Source: Flavobacterium sediminis
Lineage (GTDB): Bacteria; Bacteroidota; Bacteroidia; Flavobacteriales; Flavobacteriaceae
Assembly (NCBI RefSeq): GCF_003148385.1
Contig: NZ_CP029463.1
Location: forward strand, 1,240,001 to 1,304,000
Length of the DNA: 64,000 bases
Direction: 5' to 3'
Made by a program: the position numbers and the translations under genes. The notes below the pieces were generated by a model. It was given only the letters and a program-made list of their open reading frames with translations, ran no database searches and was not told the origin of the DNA. Position 1 is the stretch's first letter, and each line of letters opens with the position of its first letter. This document shows positions 26,756 through 37,277 of the stretch, in pieces.

Positions 26756-27550
26756 CTAAAAACTCCAGGATTTATAATCAGAATTTTGCTCCAATTGGTT
26801 TTCCAAACTATCTTCTAATTTCGGAAAAAAGTCAATACCTGTCATTTTTTCCAGATCATTAACTGAAACAACAAATTCATACAAGGCTTTATCTGACTTT
26901 TTATGTGGCACTAAAAAAGCGATCATTCTTTTTTTATCTTTAGTTAAGAGAACCTTGTAAAAATAGTTAGGAACAGCCACTTTTTCATAACCGATAGTCT
27001 TTAAATTATCACTCAAAACTCCTCCCGTGATAACATAAACGCCATTATATTTAGAAGCCCAGTAACGTACTTTTTGTTCTAAACGATTCCAAACTCCAGC
27101 GTTAAAGTTATACTTTTGAGGAGAAACATTGGAAGTATAAAATGTTTCTTCGTACTCTTTAAAACTATTCTTTCTATCACCTGCCGGACACAAATGCCCT
27201 TTATTATACCCTGATTTTTTATAATTTCTCCAATCAGCCGAAGCTGTTTTCACTATCGGATCCTGATTAAAAAACGGGCGTTTATATGTCGCATTCTTCA
27301 GATCTTTTTCTTCTAAGGTATATGCAACCCATTCTGATTGTTCAGAAGTTTCTTTATATGAGAAACTATAACTTTCATGATGGTAAACTGATTTTGTTGT
27401 AGATGTTGGCAGAAAATCAAAAGGCTCATCCGAACTAACCGATTCAGAAAGAGCATAATCAGTTACTGTCTCATCATTTGGAATCACTTCTCTACAAGAA
27501 TTTAATCCGAAAAAAAGTAAGAAATAGAATAGAATCAGTCTATATCGCAT
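26756..27550 (-). CDS. DNA/RNA non-specific endonuclease lipoprotein
   Basis: A 264-aa secreted nuclease of the NUC1/Serratia family (Endonuclease_NS). A lipoprotein signal with the cysteine at about residue 19 (FGLNSC) suggests anchoring to an outer membrane. The active-site region reads GYNKGHLCPAGDRKNS, where the His is the general base, and the magnesium-binding Asn lies in the following SNVSPQKYNFNAGVWNRLE. The usual DRGH is replaced by KGH, as in many Bacteroidetes members. Its likely use is breakdown of extracellular nucleic acid. It is a single gene, convergent with rodA. Confidence 0.9.
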   Translation of the reverse strand: MRYRLILFYFLLFFGLNSCREVIPNDETVTDYALSESVSSDEPFDFLPTSTTKSVYHHESYSFSYKETSEQSEWVAYTLEEKDLKNATYKRPFFNQDPIVKTASADWRNYKKSGYNKGHLCPAGDRKNSFKEYEETFYTSNVSPQKYNFNAGVWNRLEQKVRYWASKYNGVYVITGGVLSDNLKTIGYEKVAVPNYFYKVLLTKDKKRMIAFLVPHKKSDKALYEFVVSVNDLEKMTGIDFFPKLEDSLENQLEQNSDYKSWSF

Positions 27551-27564
27551 TAATCTTTATTTAG

Positions 27565-27572
27565 TACATTTG
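27565..27572 (+). promoter_or_regulatory. -7 promoter motif of the coiled-coil protein gene
   Basis: TACATTTG matches TAnnTTTG, 26 bases upstream of the ATG at 27599. Confidence 0.5.
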
Positions 27573-27598
27573 TGTAAATGTAAACAAAATTGGATGCA

Positions 27599-28024
27599 AT
27601 GAAAATTTATTTAATGACTTTAATGGCTGTATTTTGCTTTCAGCTCAGTAATGCACAGGAAGACAAAGCAACTATAAAAGAGCAGAAGGAACTTTTAGCT
27701 CAGCAGAAAAAAATGGAAAAAGACAGAAAAAAAGCTGAAAAAGCTTTAAAAGCAGCTGAAAAAGAGCAAAAAAAAGCAGCAAAACGTCTTGAAAAGATCC
27801 ATGATGCAGATAAAAAAGTAGAAAAGATCGAACAGAAAATAAAAAATAAAACTGGCGATGTAAAAGATTTGCAAAAAAAAATGGAGAAAAATAAGGCTAA
27901 AAACAAACTAACTCCGGAAGATGAAGAAAAGTTTCATGAAAAAATAGCTAAAAGAGAACAGGAGATACAAGAGCTAAATAAAGATCTTCAGAAAGCAAAA
28001 GAAAAAAGAGCAAAGCTCAAATAA
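27599..28024 (+). CDS. exported Lys/Glu-rich coiled-coil protein
   Basis: About 141 aa. A signal peptide (MKIYLMTLMAVFCFQLSNAQ) is followed by an almost continuous charged helix rich in Lys, Glu, Ala and Gln to the end, predicted as a coiled coil. An in-frame TTG nine bases earlier is a weaker start than the ATG at 27599. No domain is recognisable; the protein probably sits in the periplasm. It is a single gene with its own promoter and terminator. Function unknown. Confidence 0.75.
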   Translation: MKIYLMTLMAVFCFQLSNAQEDKATIKEQKELLAQQKKMEKDRKKAEKALKAAEKEQKKAAKRLEKIHDADKKVEKIEQKIKNKTGDVKDLQKKMEKNKAKNKLTPEDEEKFHEKIAKREQEIQELNKDLQKAKEKRAKLK

Positions 28025-28030
28025 TCAAAT

Positions 28031-28060
28031 AAAAAAGGGAACCAAATGGTTCCCTTTTTT
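28031..28060. terminator. bidirectional terminator
   Basis: The stem AAAAAAGGGAACC (28031-28043) pairs with 28048-28060, with T runs on both strands. It serves the coiled-coil gene and rplY, which converge here. Confidence 0.85.
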
Positions 28061-28077
28061 GTATAAAGATTGAAAAA

Positions 28078-28689
28078 TTATTTCTTTTTACCACCTTTAG
28101 CAGCTTTTTCAGCTTTAGCAGCTTCCTGAGCAGCTTTCATAGCAGCACGAGATACTTTCACTTGACATACAACAGTATTGTCCGGGTGCATGATTTTAAA
28201 ATCATCAGACGCTAATTTAGTAACGTATAATCTGTTACCCATTTCAAGCGGAGTAATATCAGCCTCAACGAAATCCGGTAAGTTTTTAGGCAAAGCTTTT
28301 ACTTTTAAACGACGTAAGTTTAAACGCAAAGTACCCCCTGCCATAATTCCAGGAGATTTTCCTGTTACTTTTACAGGCACTTCCATAACCACTTCTTTCT
28401 CATCATTTAAACGGTAGAAGTCGATATGTAAAATTTTATCGTTTACTGGGTGAAATTGAATATCTTGTAAGATACAGTCAATTGTTTTTCCACCTTCTAA
28501 CTCAACTACAACAGTGTGTGCGTTCGGAGTGTAAACTAAGTTTTTGAAAGCTCTTTCGTCTGCAACAAAATGAACTGGTTCTGATCCTCCGTAAATAACG
28601 CAAGGAACCATTCCAGCATCACGTACGGCTTTAGTTGCCTTTTTACCTACGCTTTCTCTTTCTGATCCTTTAATCGTAATTGATTTCAT
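28078..28689 (-). CDS. rplY: 50S ribosomal protein L25 (Ctc form)
   Basis: A 203-aa ribosomal protein that binds 5S rRNA. The N-terminal L25 domain (about 1-95) contains [21 protein letters not shown] and [20 protein letters not shown]. The C-terminal Ctc domain (about 96-185) contains [19 protein letters not shown] Lys/Ala-rich tail ends in KGGKKK. The gene follows prs on the same strand with 29 bases between, a conserved pair in Bacteroidetes. Confidence 0.96.
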   Translation of the reverse strand: MKSITIKGSERESVGKKATKAVRDAGMVPCVIYGGSEPVHFVADERAFKNLVYTPNAHTVVVELEGGKTIDCILQDIQFHPVNDKILHIDFYRLNDEKEVVMEVPVKVTGKSPGIMAGGTLRLNLRRLKVKALPKNLPDFVEADITPLEMGNRLYVTKLASDDFKIMHPDNTVVCQVKVSRAAMKAAQEAAKAEKAAKGGKKK

Positions 28690-28718
28690 TTAAAAAAATA
28701 TATAATTAATAAAAAAAT

Positions 28719-29660
28719 TTACATTAAAAATTTGCCACTGATAGAATTATTATTCTGTACCATATGCATTACTTCGGCAAAAAGAGAAGCACAACTTACC
28801 ACTCTTATTTTACCTGACTCTTTCTTCAACGGAATAGAATCTGTAACAATCAGTTCCTTTAAGCTAGATTTCTCAATTTTCTCATACGCATCTCCTGAAA
28901 GTATTGCATGAGTACAGATCGCACGAACACTTAAAGCTCCTTTTTCAATCATCACATCGGCTGCTTTTGCTAAAGTTCCTCCGGTATCAATCATATCGTC
29001 TACCAAGATCACATTTCTGCCTCTCACATCCCCGATCAGCTCCATTGTGTCAATAACATTTGCTTTTTTTCTCTGCTTATAACAAACCACTACATCCGAT
29101 TCTAAAAATTTAGAATAGGCATAAGCCCTTTTAGAACCTCCCATATCCGGTGAAGCGATTGTTAAATTTTCCAATTTCAAACTCTTCACATAAGGCAAAA
29201 AGATCGTTGATGCAAATAAATGATCCACCGGCTTTTCAAAAAAGCCCTGAATTTGATCTGCATGTAAATCCATGGTCATAATTCGGGTTGCTCCGGCTGA
29301 TTCTAACAGTTTTGCTACCAATTTAGCTCCTATAGGAACCCTTGGTTTATCTTTTCTATCCTGTCTGGCCCAACCAAAATAAGGGATAACTGCTGTAATA
29401 TGACGAGCTGAAGCACGCTTAGCGGCATCGATCATCAACAACAGTTCCATCAAATTGTCTGAGCTTGGAAAAGTTGAACAAATTAAGAAAACTCTAAGCC
29501 CTCTGATTGATTCTTCAAAAGAAGGTTGGAACTCTCCGTCACTATATCTTGAGAACGTAACTTTACCTAGCGGTACTCCATAAGCCTCAGCTATTTTCTC
29601 CGCTAAATATACACTCTGAGAACATGCAAAAATTTTTGCTTCTGGCTCGTTGAATGACAT
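28719..29660 (-). CDS. prs: ribose-phosphate pyrophosphokinase
   Basis: Makes PRPP from ribose 5-phosphate and ATP for purine, pyrimidine, His and Trp synthesis. The 313-aa protein has the class I PRPP synthetase features: FSRYSDGEFQPSFEESIRG, DLHADQIQGFF (catalytic and metal site), and the PRPP loop VILVDDMIDTGGTL near residue 220. It is followed by rplY on the same strand. It has its own promoter motif, and the leader before its ATG is about 50 bases long. Confidence 0.97.
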   Translation of the reverse strand: MSFNEPEAKIFACSQSVYLAEKIAEAYGVPLGKVTFSRYSDGEFQPSFEESIRGLRVFLICSTFPSSDNLMELLLMIDAAKRASARHITAVIPYFGWARQDRKDKPRVPIGAKLVAKLLESAGATRIMTMDLHADQIQGFFEKPVDHLFASTIFLPYVKSLKLENLTIASPDMGGSKRAYAYSKFLESDVVVCYKQRKKANVIDTMELIGDVRGRNVILVDDMIDTGGTLAKAADVMIEKGALSVRAICTHAILSGDAYEKIEKSSLKELIVTDSIPLKKESGKIRVVSCASLFAEVMHMVQNNNSISGKFLM

Positions 29661-29714
29661 TTTTAATTATTTGTTTAGTAGTTAGTTAGTGTTGTGTCTG
29701 AAATAATCAGGCTG

Positions 29715-29722
29715 CAAATTTA
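29715..29722 (-). promoter_or_regulatory. -7 promoter motif of prs
   Basis: Read on the minus strand this is TAAATTTG, 54 bases upstream of the prs ATG. Confidence 0.5.
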
Positions 29723-29787
29723 GGAATAAATTTCAACTCTGAAAGTAAATTTTAAACATTTTTACTTTTTAATTTAGAATTTTTCTA

Positions 29788-29795
29788 TACATTTG
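29788..29795 (+). promoter_or_regulatory. -7 promoter motif of tRNA-Leu
   Basis: TACATTTG matches TAnnTTTG and lies 18 bases upstream of the mature tRNA 5' end. Confidence 0.55.
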
Positions 29796-29813
29796 CACTC
29801 ACAATTTCAAGAA

Positions 29814-29893
29814 GCCGCGGTGGCGGAATTGGTAGACGCGCACGACTCAAACTCGTGTTCTACGGAGTGTGGGTTCGATTCCCACCCGCGGTA
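29814..29893 (+). tRNA. tRNA-Leu (anticodon CAA)
   Basis: The sequence folds as a tRNA. The acceptor stem GCCGCGG pairs with CCGCGGT (a G-U at the end pair), and the D-arm contains AATTGGTAGACGCG. The anticodon stem CACGA/TCGTG encloses the loop CTCAAAC, so the anticodon is CAA and reads UUG. A long variable region and a T-arm GTGGG-TTCGATT-CCCAC follow, with discriminator A. The long variable arm fits a leucine tRNA. The 3' CCA is not encoded. Confidence 0.95.
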
Positions 29894-29899
29894 CAAGGC

Positions 29900-29928
29900 A
29901 AAAGACTGTTTTTAAACAGTCTTTTTTT
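29900..29928 (+). terminator. terminator after tRNA-Leu
   Basis: The 12-bp stem AAAAGACTGTTT (29900-29911) pairs with 29914-29925 and is followed by a T run. Confidence 0.85.
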
Positions 29929-29983
29929 GTTTAAAACAGTTTCTTTTATAAATTTCAGCTTTAAAAAAACATATTCCAATATC

Positions 29984-30550
29984 ATGAAAAAGTTTTTAAT
30001 CATCGGTTTAGGAAACATTGGCTCAGAATACGTTAACACTCGTCACAACATTGGGTTTAAAATTTTAGATCATTTTGCAAAAACAGAAAATATAGATTTT
30101 AGTACCGCTAAATTAGGCGATGTTGCCGAATTTAAAATTAAAGGCAGAACATTAATCCTCCTAAAGCCTAATACTTATATGAATCTAAGCGGGAAAGCCG
30201 TTAAATACTGGATGGACAAAGAAAACATTTCTAAAGAAAACATTTTAGTAATTACTGATGACCTGAACATTCCTTTCGGAACTCTTAGACTAAAAGGAAA
30301 AGGAAGCGACGGCGGTCACAACGGACTGAAGAACATTCAGCTTCTACTGAATACGAATGAATACCCCAGATTCAGATTTGGCATCAGTGATTCGTTCAAA
30401 AAAGGGCAACAAATTAACTATGTCTTAGGCGAATGGGACGAAGAAGAAAAAGAAAAACTACAAGAAAGACTTCAAACAGCTTCAGAGGTAATCAAATCTT
30501 TTGCTTTAGCCGGTTTAAGCAATACAATGAATACTTTTAACGGAAAATAA
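29984..30550 (+). CDS. pth: peptidyl-tRNA hydrolase
   Basis: Releases peptides from tRNAs dropped by the ribosome. From ATG 29984 it is 188 aa, the normal size. It begins KKFLIIGLGNIGSEYVNTRHNIGF, with the catalytic His in TRHNIGF. It also has LKPNTYMNLSGKAV, DDLNIPFGTLRLKGKGSDGGHNGLK and RFRFGI. The frame stays open back to 29855, but that would run into the tRNA and its terminator, so the upstream part is not real. Confidence 0.97.
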   Translation: MKKFLIIGLGNIGSEYVNTRHNIGFKILDHFAKTENIDFSTAKLGDVAEFKIKGRTLILLKPNTYMNLSGKAVKYWMDKENISKENILVITDDLNIPFGTLRLKGKGSDGGHNGLKNIQLLLNTNEYPRFRFGISDSFKKGQQINYVLGEWDEEEKEKLQERLQTASEVIKSFALAGLSNTMNTFNGK

Positions 30551-30576
30551 AAAGGGCGCTTAAAGCGCCCTTTTTT
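30550..30576. terminator. bidirectional terminator between pth and metalloprotease A
   Basis: AAGGGCGCT pairs with AGCGCCCTT around a very short loop, flanked by A and T runs on the two strands. Confidence 0.85.
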
Positions 30577-30595
30577 GATAAACTATTTTAAATCA

Positions 30596-33375
30596 TTATT
30601 CAACAACGATCTTTTTAGTCACTTTTCTGCCACCATCTTGAATGGTTACTAAATAAATTCCAGATTGAGCATTGTTTAACTGAATCGCTTCATTAACTAA
30701 ACCGTTTGCTTGGAATTCTTTATTCAAGATCAATCTACCTCTCATATCGTAAACATTTACAGAAACTTCATCTGAAACAGCAGTTAACTGTAAATTGAAC
30801 GAACCGTTGTTAGGGTTTGGATACAACACAAAATCATTAGATTCGAAAGACTCGGTTGCTAATACAGGTACATATTCTGCATGACATAACTGAATAGTAA
30901 AAGTATTAAGAATACCATTTGAACCGTCAACAACACCATCTTTATAGTAAACCCCCAAGTACCGGCACTATTTTGCCCTACACCAGCATTAATATTTCCT
31001 ATTGAATAAGGTACAAAGTCACTTCCAGTTGTTGTTTGAGCACAATCTACAGCTACCCCAGAAGTATCAAACCATTTATCCAAATCTGCAGTAGTACATG
31101 TGTTATTATACCACAATGCAGTAATCAAGCCGGCAGAAGTATCTTCCCATGGTTGTTTTAACAAGATATTTACTTGACCAATACTTGGATGAGTAACATC
31201 AGCATAATAATTAATATCCGTTATTACAAAAGAATCTGTAATAGGTAAATTATACCCTGCATAGCTATTAGCTGTTGATTCAGCAATACTTGCATTTAAA
31301 TTAAAAGTATAATCTTCACAAACATTTTGAGCTTGATAAGTATAATCTCCAACAGCTATATTTTGTAAATTAACATTAAAGAAGATATTTGCCGAAGCTT
31401 TTACCATAACTCTACAGTTAGCAGCAGTTACGTTAGGAACAGTAATCGTTTCAGAACCATCATTAGCAGTTGCAGAAACTAATGTTGTTCCCCAAGTTTG
31501 TCCCCCATCCGTAGACAACAAAATATCCACATTATCTCCGCCACTGATCGTATTTGTATTATTAACTGTCCATGTAATAGTTTCCGTTGTTCCCGGCGTC
31601 CACACAATTCCAGTAGTATTTTGAGACGTTACTGTCAAAGGCCCTTTAGTACCACTTACGGTAACAATCACATTATCATAACCTGTTTGCCCCTGACCTA
31701 CTACATTGTCCCTAACAGTTAATCTAAAGCTTAAAGTTCTGGCTACAGAACTTAATGCTTCTACTAAAATCGCATCTCCATCGGTAGTAGTTGAACCGCT
31801 CAATACAGAAGTCATATTAGGAAAATATCTTGTCGGCGAAGTTACAGGATCATAAGATCTCCAGTTTGGACCAGAAGTTTTTGTTTCTGACGCTGCTGAA
31901 TTTGCCCCTGTTAAAGTACCGCTTGAATCATCATATTGTTCCCAACAATAGGTAAGGTTACCTCCTCCAATATCCGTAGCAGAACCTGTCAGCATAAAAG
32001 GAGTACTTTTCGGAATTGTATAATCAGCCCCGGCATTAACAACCGGTGCACCATGAGTTATCGCTGTCGAAGTAGGACAACTTTTTGTTGCCATATTAGA
32101 CTGAACCTGAGCGATACTAACAGCATGAAAATAATCATCAGAATGTGACTGAACATCTTGAGATGTAATTCCTGCATAGCCCATAATTGTTGATCCGGAA
32201 CCAACTTCCATATTTGCCCCATAACCTTCATAGCTCATAGAAAAAGTGTGGTTTGCACCAAATTGATGCCCCATTTCATGCGCTACATAATCAATATCAA
32301 AATTATCTCCGGCAGGAACTCCGTCAGCCGGTGAGGTAAATCCACTTCCTTTATTCTCATCAAGTGGACTCAATGTATCGTTAACACAAACACATCCGAT
32401 ACATCCTGCATTTCCTCCACCTCCGGAAGCCCCAAATAAGTGACCAACGTCATAAGCCGCATTATTTGCCGTTATAGAAGTTGACGCACCGGTTAAACTT
32501 GAACTCAACGTATTCTGAAGTTCCGTATTCCATGCTCCGGAAGCTCCGGAAGAAGCATCTGAATAAGGATCTGTTGAAGCATTATAATAAATAACATTAG
32601 TAGATTGAGAAACGATATTCATATGAATAGCAAAATCATTTTCAAAAACACCATTTACTCTAGTCATAGTTGCATTATATGCTGCCATAACCAAGGCTAC
32701 ATCAGAAGCACTTGTTGCTCCGAAATAATTTGCATATTCTGCAGTACAAGACAATGCCAATCTGAAAGTCAATAATTGACTGGCACTTGATCTCCCAACT
32801 TCAGAAAATCTATCTGAAAAATCTGAAGCTAAAGTCTGTTCCTGTGTAGAACATGTAAAAGGTAATTTCCCTTTTTCACGACCAGAGCTGTAAACAGCAT
32901 AAACCTCTCCGTTTTTAGAGATCGGTTCTAAAAATTCATTTCTTTTCCCCGTTCTAAAAATTACACCTTGAATTCCTTTCGGGTCTAAACTTAATCTTAA
33001 ACGAGCGAATTTATCATCTATCCCTTCACCAACATAAGATCTGATTCCCGGGAATTGTGCCTGTAAATCAGAATCGAAATTTGATGCTTCATACATTCTA
33101 AACTTCTCTAAATTGCCTGATGCATTCGGAATTTCAACAATAACTGTTGAATAATCCCCGGAATTTCTTTCCGGAGCAGCTAAAAGTGATCTTGTCATAC
33201 TTGACAAATCAAGACTTCTTGTCAGATAGCTCGTAGGAAAACTTACTCGCTCAATCGTATTTCTTTTTTCAAATGATCCTTTTTTTACATCCGACCAAAC
33301 TTTACCGGTTTGACCATAAGAAGCCTGTAAAAAAACGAAAGAGGTGAAAAATGAAAATAGTAATGTTTTTTTCAT
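30596..33375 (-). pseudogene. T9SS-secreted reprolysin-like metalloprotease A, frameshifted by one base
   Basis: A secreted zinc endopeptidase. A signal peptide (1-21, ending YGQ) is followed by a propeptide-like region (about 22-200) and an M12B/reprolysin-like catalytic domain. The zinc motif is HEMGHQFGANH (His366, Glu367, His370, His376) and the Met-turn is SGSTIMGYAG. Beta-sandwich domains, a P-domain-like region and a type A T9SS sorting domain (YPNPNNGSF to the end) complete it. The frame breaks at a run of five C (plus strand 30952-30956). A sixth C gives GTWGVYYKDGVVDG and about 926 aa in total. It is a tandem paralogue of the next gene. Confidence 0.88.
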
Positions 33376-33401
33376 TTCTTGTTAACAATTTGGTTAAGCC
33401 A

Positions 33402-33409
33402 CAAATATA
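33402..33409 (-). promoter_or_regulatory. -7 promoter motif of metalloprotease A
   Basis: Read on the minus strand this is TATATTTG, 26 bases upstream of the ATG. It directly abuts the T run of the terminator of metalloprotease B. Confidence 0.5.
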
Positions 33410-33448
33410 AAAAAACAAGGGAGATAATTAACATCCCCCTTGTTTTTT
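33409..33448 (-). terminator. terminator after metalloprotease B
   Basis: AACAAGGG and CCCTTGTT form the stem, followed on the minus strand by a run of T. It separates the two tandem protease genes. Confidence 0.7.
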
Positions 33449-33474
33449 AACATTATATATAAATATTATGCTTT

Positions 33475-36167
33475 TTATTCAATCACTATTTTCTTAGTTA
33501 CTTTTCTACCTCCGTCTTCAATCGTAACTAAATAAACACCAGATTGAGCATTTGATAACTGAATAGATTCATTTACCAATCCATTAGCCTGAATTTGTTT
33601 ATCCAATATCAATCTACCCCTTATATCATTAACTCTTACAGTGATATTATCCGAAACGGCTGTTAACTGTAAATTAAACGAACCATTGTTCGGATTAGGA
33701 TAAATTACAAAATCATTTGAATCAAAAGTTTTTGTAGCCAAAACTGCTGTCTGCGTACAAACTTCTATAGACCAAGAGTTAATTTGCCCTGTATCTGCAT
33801 TATAAAAATCTGCTGTATATAAGGTCCATGTTCCATTAGGATCAAGCCCGTTGAATACAGATAACGGATTTGAAGGAGAAAAAGTTCCGGTCATATTTGC
33901 AACACATGTAAATGTAGGCGAACCATCACTTAAAGTGACATTAAAATTATCATTACCTCCACAAGCTCTATCCCAAACAATATCGTAAGTAGATCCATCC
34001 GGATGATCAATCTCAATCACTAAATCGTTTGGCCATGTATGAGTAACATCTAAACTAACATTCACATCTGAAATTGTCCCTGTAGCCGGTACACTTATTG
34101 TATTAGAAACAACAGCCCCTGGTGTATTTGCCGCAGTACCATCAGGAATTACCAACGGTGTACTATTTGTATAAGTATTACAAGTTGTAGTTACCACATA
34201 TCCTACCGCAAAATCTTCAGTATTAACATTGAAGAAAATATTATTACTTGCTTTAACCATCAACCTACAGAAAGGCGAAGCTGTTGCAGGCATTGTTACA
34301 GCTTCTGAACCATCATTTGGCGTATTTGCTAACAGTGTAGTCCAAGTTGCACCTCCATCTGATGTGATCAAAATATCAACGTTTGAACCTCCTGTTATGG
34401 TATTTGTATTATTAACGGTCCATGTTACGGTTTGAACTGAATTCACATCATAAGAAATTCCGGTCGCATTTTGAGAAGTAACTGTCAAAGGTCCTTTGCT
34501 CCCATCAACTGTCACAACCATATCATCAAAACCGGTTTGTCCCTGACCTGTCACATTATCTCTAACTGTCAATCTAAAGTTTAAGTTTCTGGAAACAGAA
34601 CTCAAAGCCTCAATTAATATCTCTGAACCACTGGTAGTTGTTGATCCATTGAATACCGATGTTAAATTAGGCATATATCTTACTGAAGTTGATACCGGTT
34701 TATAAGACATCCAGTTAGGTCCTGAAGCTTTAGTTTCAGAAGCTGCTGAATTAGCTCCTGTTTGGGCAGGACTTGCATTATCGTATTGCTCCCAACAATA
34801 GGTCAAACTTCCTCCTCCTGCATCTGTAGCTGAACCATCCAAAATAAACGGTGTGCTTTTAGGTATCGTATAATTTGCTCCTGCATCTACAACCGGCGAT
34901 CCATGCGTGATAGGAGTAGAAGTAGGACAACTTTTTGTTGCCATATTAGCCTGCACTTGAGCTATACTTGCCGAATGGAAAAAATCATCAGAATGCGACT
35001 GAATATCCTGAGACGTAATCCCAGCATACCCCATAATTGTTGATCCTGATCCAACTTCCATATTTACACCTGTTCCCTCATTACTGAAAGAAAATGTATG
35101 ATTAGCTCCGAATTGATGTCCTAATTCGTGTGCCACATAATCTATATCAAAATTATCTCCTTCCGGAATACCATCAGCCGGCGATGTGATACCGCTTCCT
35201 TTCTGTCCGTTAACACAAACACATCCGATACATCCTGCATTTCCTCCTCCTCCTGAAGCACCAAACAAGTGTCCTACATCATAATTTGCTTCACCAATGA
35301 CAGATGTTAATGTTGTTTGCAATTCCGAATTCCAGTTCCCCATGCTTGAAGCATCTGAATACGGGTCAGTAGTAGGGTTGTAATAAATTACACTACTGGT
35401 ATTGGCAATCATAGTCATGTGGATTGCAAAATCTTTCTCAAAGACTCCGTTAACTCTGGTCATTGTTGCGTTAAATGCGGCCATAACCAAAGAAACATTA
35501 AGCGAGCTGGTTGCTCCAAAATAATTAGCATATTCAGCCGTACAAGATAATGCCAATCTGAAATCCAATAACTGACCTGTACTAGAACGACCAACCTCAT
35601 TAAGTCTCTCACTTAAATCTGTAGCCAAAGACTGTTCAGGAGTAGAACAAGTAAACGGCAATTTACCTTTGTTTCTTGACGAATTATAAACTACATACAC
35701 CTTACCATCAGTAGAATAAGGCTCTAAAAAATCATTTCTTTTGTCAGCTCGAAACACCATAGATTGAATTCCTCTAGGATCGATACTTAATCTAACCTGA
35801 GCATATTTATCTTCAATACCTTCTCCAACATACGATCTGATATCAGGAAACTGTGCCTGTAAATCAGAATCAAAATTTGACGCTTCATACATTCTGAAGT
35901 GCTCCAATTCCCCTTTAGAATTAGGCAAAGCAATAATAATATTAGATTTTCCTCCCCGACTCTATCCGGAACATTTGATAAAGCAGTTTTTAAAACATTA
36001 TAATCCAGCTGAATTAACTTAAAATCAGAAGGAAAGCTTTGTCGATTAGCAGAATTAACAACCTGAAAATCTCGGTTCTTTACAGCACTCCAAGCTTTTT
36101 CCGTTTGGGAGTATCCCAAAACACTAAAGGCAAAAACTCCGAGTGTTAATAGTAGTGTTTTTTTCAT
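33475..36167 (-). pseudogene. T9SS-secreted reprolysin-like metalloprotease B, frameshifted by one base
   Basis: Tandem paralogue of metalloprotease A with the same plan. It has a signal peptide (from ATG 36167, ending YSQ), a propeptide, the zinc motif HELGHQFGANH and a Met-turn SGSTIMGYAG. A clear proprotein-convertase P-domain (DVTHTWPNDLVIEIDHPDG) and a type A T9SS sorting domain (YPNPNNGSF) follow. The frame breaks at CCCC 35954-35957 (plus strand). One added base gives PDRVGGGKSNIIIALPNSKG, aligning with the paralogue, and about 897 aa. The longer upstream frame to 36239 passes the promoter motif, so I chose 36167. Probably a sequence error rather than a dead gene. Confidence 0.88.
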
Positions 36168-36198
36168 TTTTGTTATTTTAAAATAGTTGGTTAACAAG

Positions 36199-36206
36199 CA
36201 AATATA
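36199..36206 (-). promoter_or_regulatory. -7 promoter motif of metalloprotease B
   Basis: Read on the minus strand this is TATATTTG, the same motif as for metalloprotease A, 31 bases upstream of the ATG. Confidence 0.5.
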
Positions 36207-36308
36207 TAAATTAATTTTACTTTTACAAAAATTTAACATTTATTTTACTTTTTGTTTATTTTTTCAAAAAAAAGGGCTTTTCCTCATGAATGGAATTTTC
36301 AGTTGTAT

Positions 36309-36316
36309 TATTTTTG
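36309..36316 (+). promoter_or_regulatory. -7 promoter motif of ribF
   Basis: TATTTTTG matches TAnnTTTG, 17 bases upstream of the TTG start at 36334. It lies downstream of the in-frame ATGs at 36187 and 36286, which argues against those starts. Confidence 0.5.
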
Positions 36317-36333
36317 TTAGAAAATTTCAGGAT

Positions 36334-37272
36334 TTGAAAACAATAGAAGGAATAAATCATTACAAAGCTTCTGAAAAAAAAACCATCTTGACCCTTGGGA
36401 CATTTGATGGCGTTCATATAGGGCATCGGTCAATAATTGAAAAAGTGGTCTCGGAAGGCCAGAAGAAAAACCTGGAAAGCATTGTGCTTACTTTTTTTCC
36501 GCACCCGCGAATGGTTTTACAACAAGATGATACTCTAAGACTTTTAAACACTATTGAAGAAAAAGGAGAACTACTTGAAAAATTAGGCTTAGACACATTA
36601 ATTGTTCATCCTTTCAGCCAAGAATTTTCAAGGCTTACCGCTGAAGAATTCGTTAAAAACATTCTGGTTGAAAAGCTTAATATTGCTAAGATCATTATCG
36701 GTTATGATCACCGATTCGGCAGAAACAGAACAGCAACGATTGACGATCTGATCACATTCGGAAAAGAATATAATTTTGAAGTAGAACAGATTCCCGCAGA
36801 AGTAATTGACAACAATTCAGTAAGTTCGACCAAAATCAGGAAAGCATTAGAAAACGGAGAAATTGAACTGGCTAACTCTTACTTAGGTTATCCTTATTTT
36901 ATAAACGGAACTGTAATAAAAGGACAACAATTAGGTCGTAAAATCAATTTTCCTACCGCAAATATTGAAATCAAGGAAAAATACAAGTTAATCCCCAACT
37001 TAGGAGTCTATGTTGTGCAGTGCAGTATTGAGAAAGAAACTTATAACGGAATGATGAGTATTGGTTTTAACCCGACGGTAAATGAAAACAAAAAGCTGAA
37101 TCTTGAAGTGAATCTCTTTGATTTTAACAAAGATATTTACAACAAGGAAATTCGTGTTTGTTTTCTAAAACGAATACGTGACGAAGAAAAATTTGATTCG
37201 ATAGAATTATTACAAACCCAATTAGAAAAAGACAAAATTTACAGTTTAAATTACTTCTCAAAAGAAGAATAA
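36334..37272 (+). CDS. ribF: bifunctional riboflavin kinase / FAD synthetase
   Basis: Makes FMN and FAD from riboflavin. About 312 aa from a TTG start, the usual family length. The N-terminal adenylyltransferase domain has LTLGTFDGVHIGHRSII and IIGYDHRFGRNRTATID. The C-terminal flavokinase domain has NGTVIKGQQLGRKINFPTANI and GVYVV...GMMSIGFNPTV. The frame is open much further upstream, but the extra residues are not RibF-like and the promoter motif lies inside them. The TTG is preceded by CAGGA, a possible ribosome-binding site. The next gene begins five bases after its stop. Confidence 0.92.
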   Translation: MKTIEGINHYKASEKKTILTLGTFDGVHIGHRSIIEKVVSEGQKKNLESIVLTFFPHPRMVLQQDDTLRLLNTIEEKGELLEKLGLDTLIVHPFSQEFSRLTAEEFVKNILVEKLNIAKIIIGYDHRFGRNRTATIDDLITFGKEYNFEVEQIPAEVIDNNSVSSTKIRKALENGEIELANSYLGYPYFINGTVIKGQQLGRKINFPTANIEIKEKYKLIPNLGVYVVQCSIEKETYNGMMSIGFNPTVNENKKLNLEVNLFDFNKDIYNKEIRVCFLKRIRDEEKFDSIELLQTQLEKDKIYSLNYFSKEE

Positions 37273-37277
37273 ATAAC

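Noticed and set aside
29855..29983. N-terminal extension of pth reading out of the tRNA
   Set aside because: It would translate part of tRNA-Leu and its terminator; the conserved Pth start is the ATG at 29984.
36187..36333. Longer RibF start
   Set aside because: The extra 49 residues are not RibF-like and contain the promoter motif at 36309-36316.
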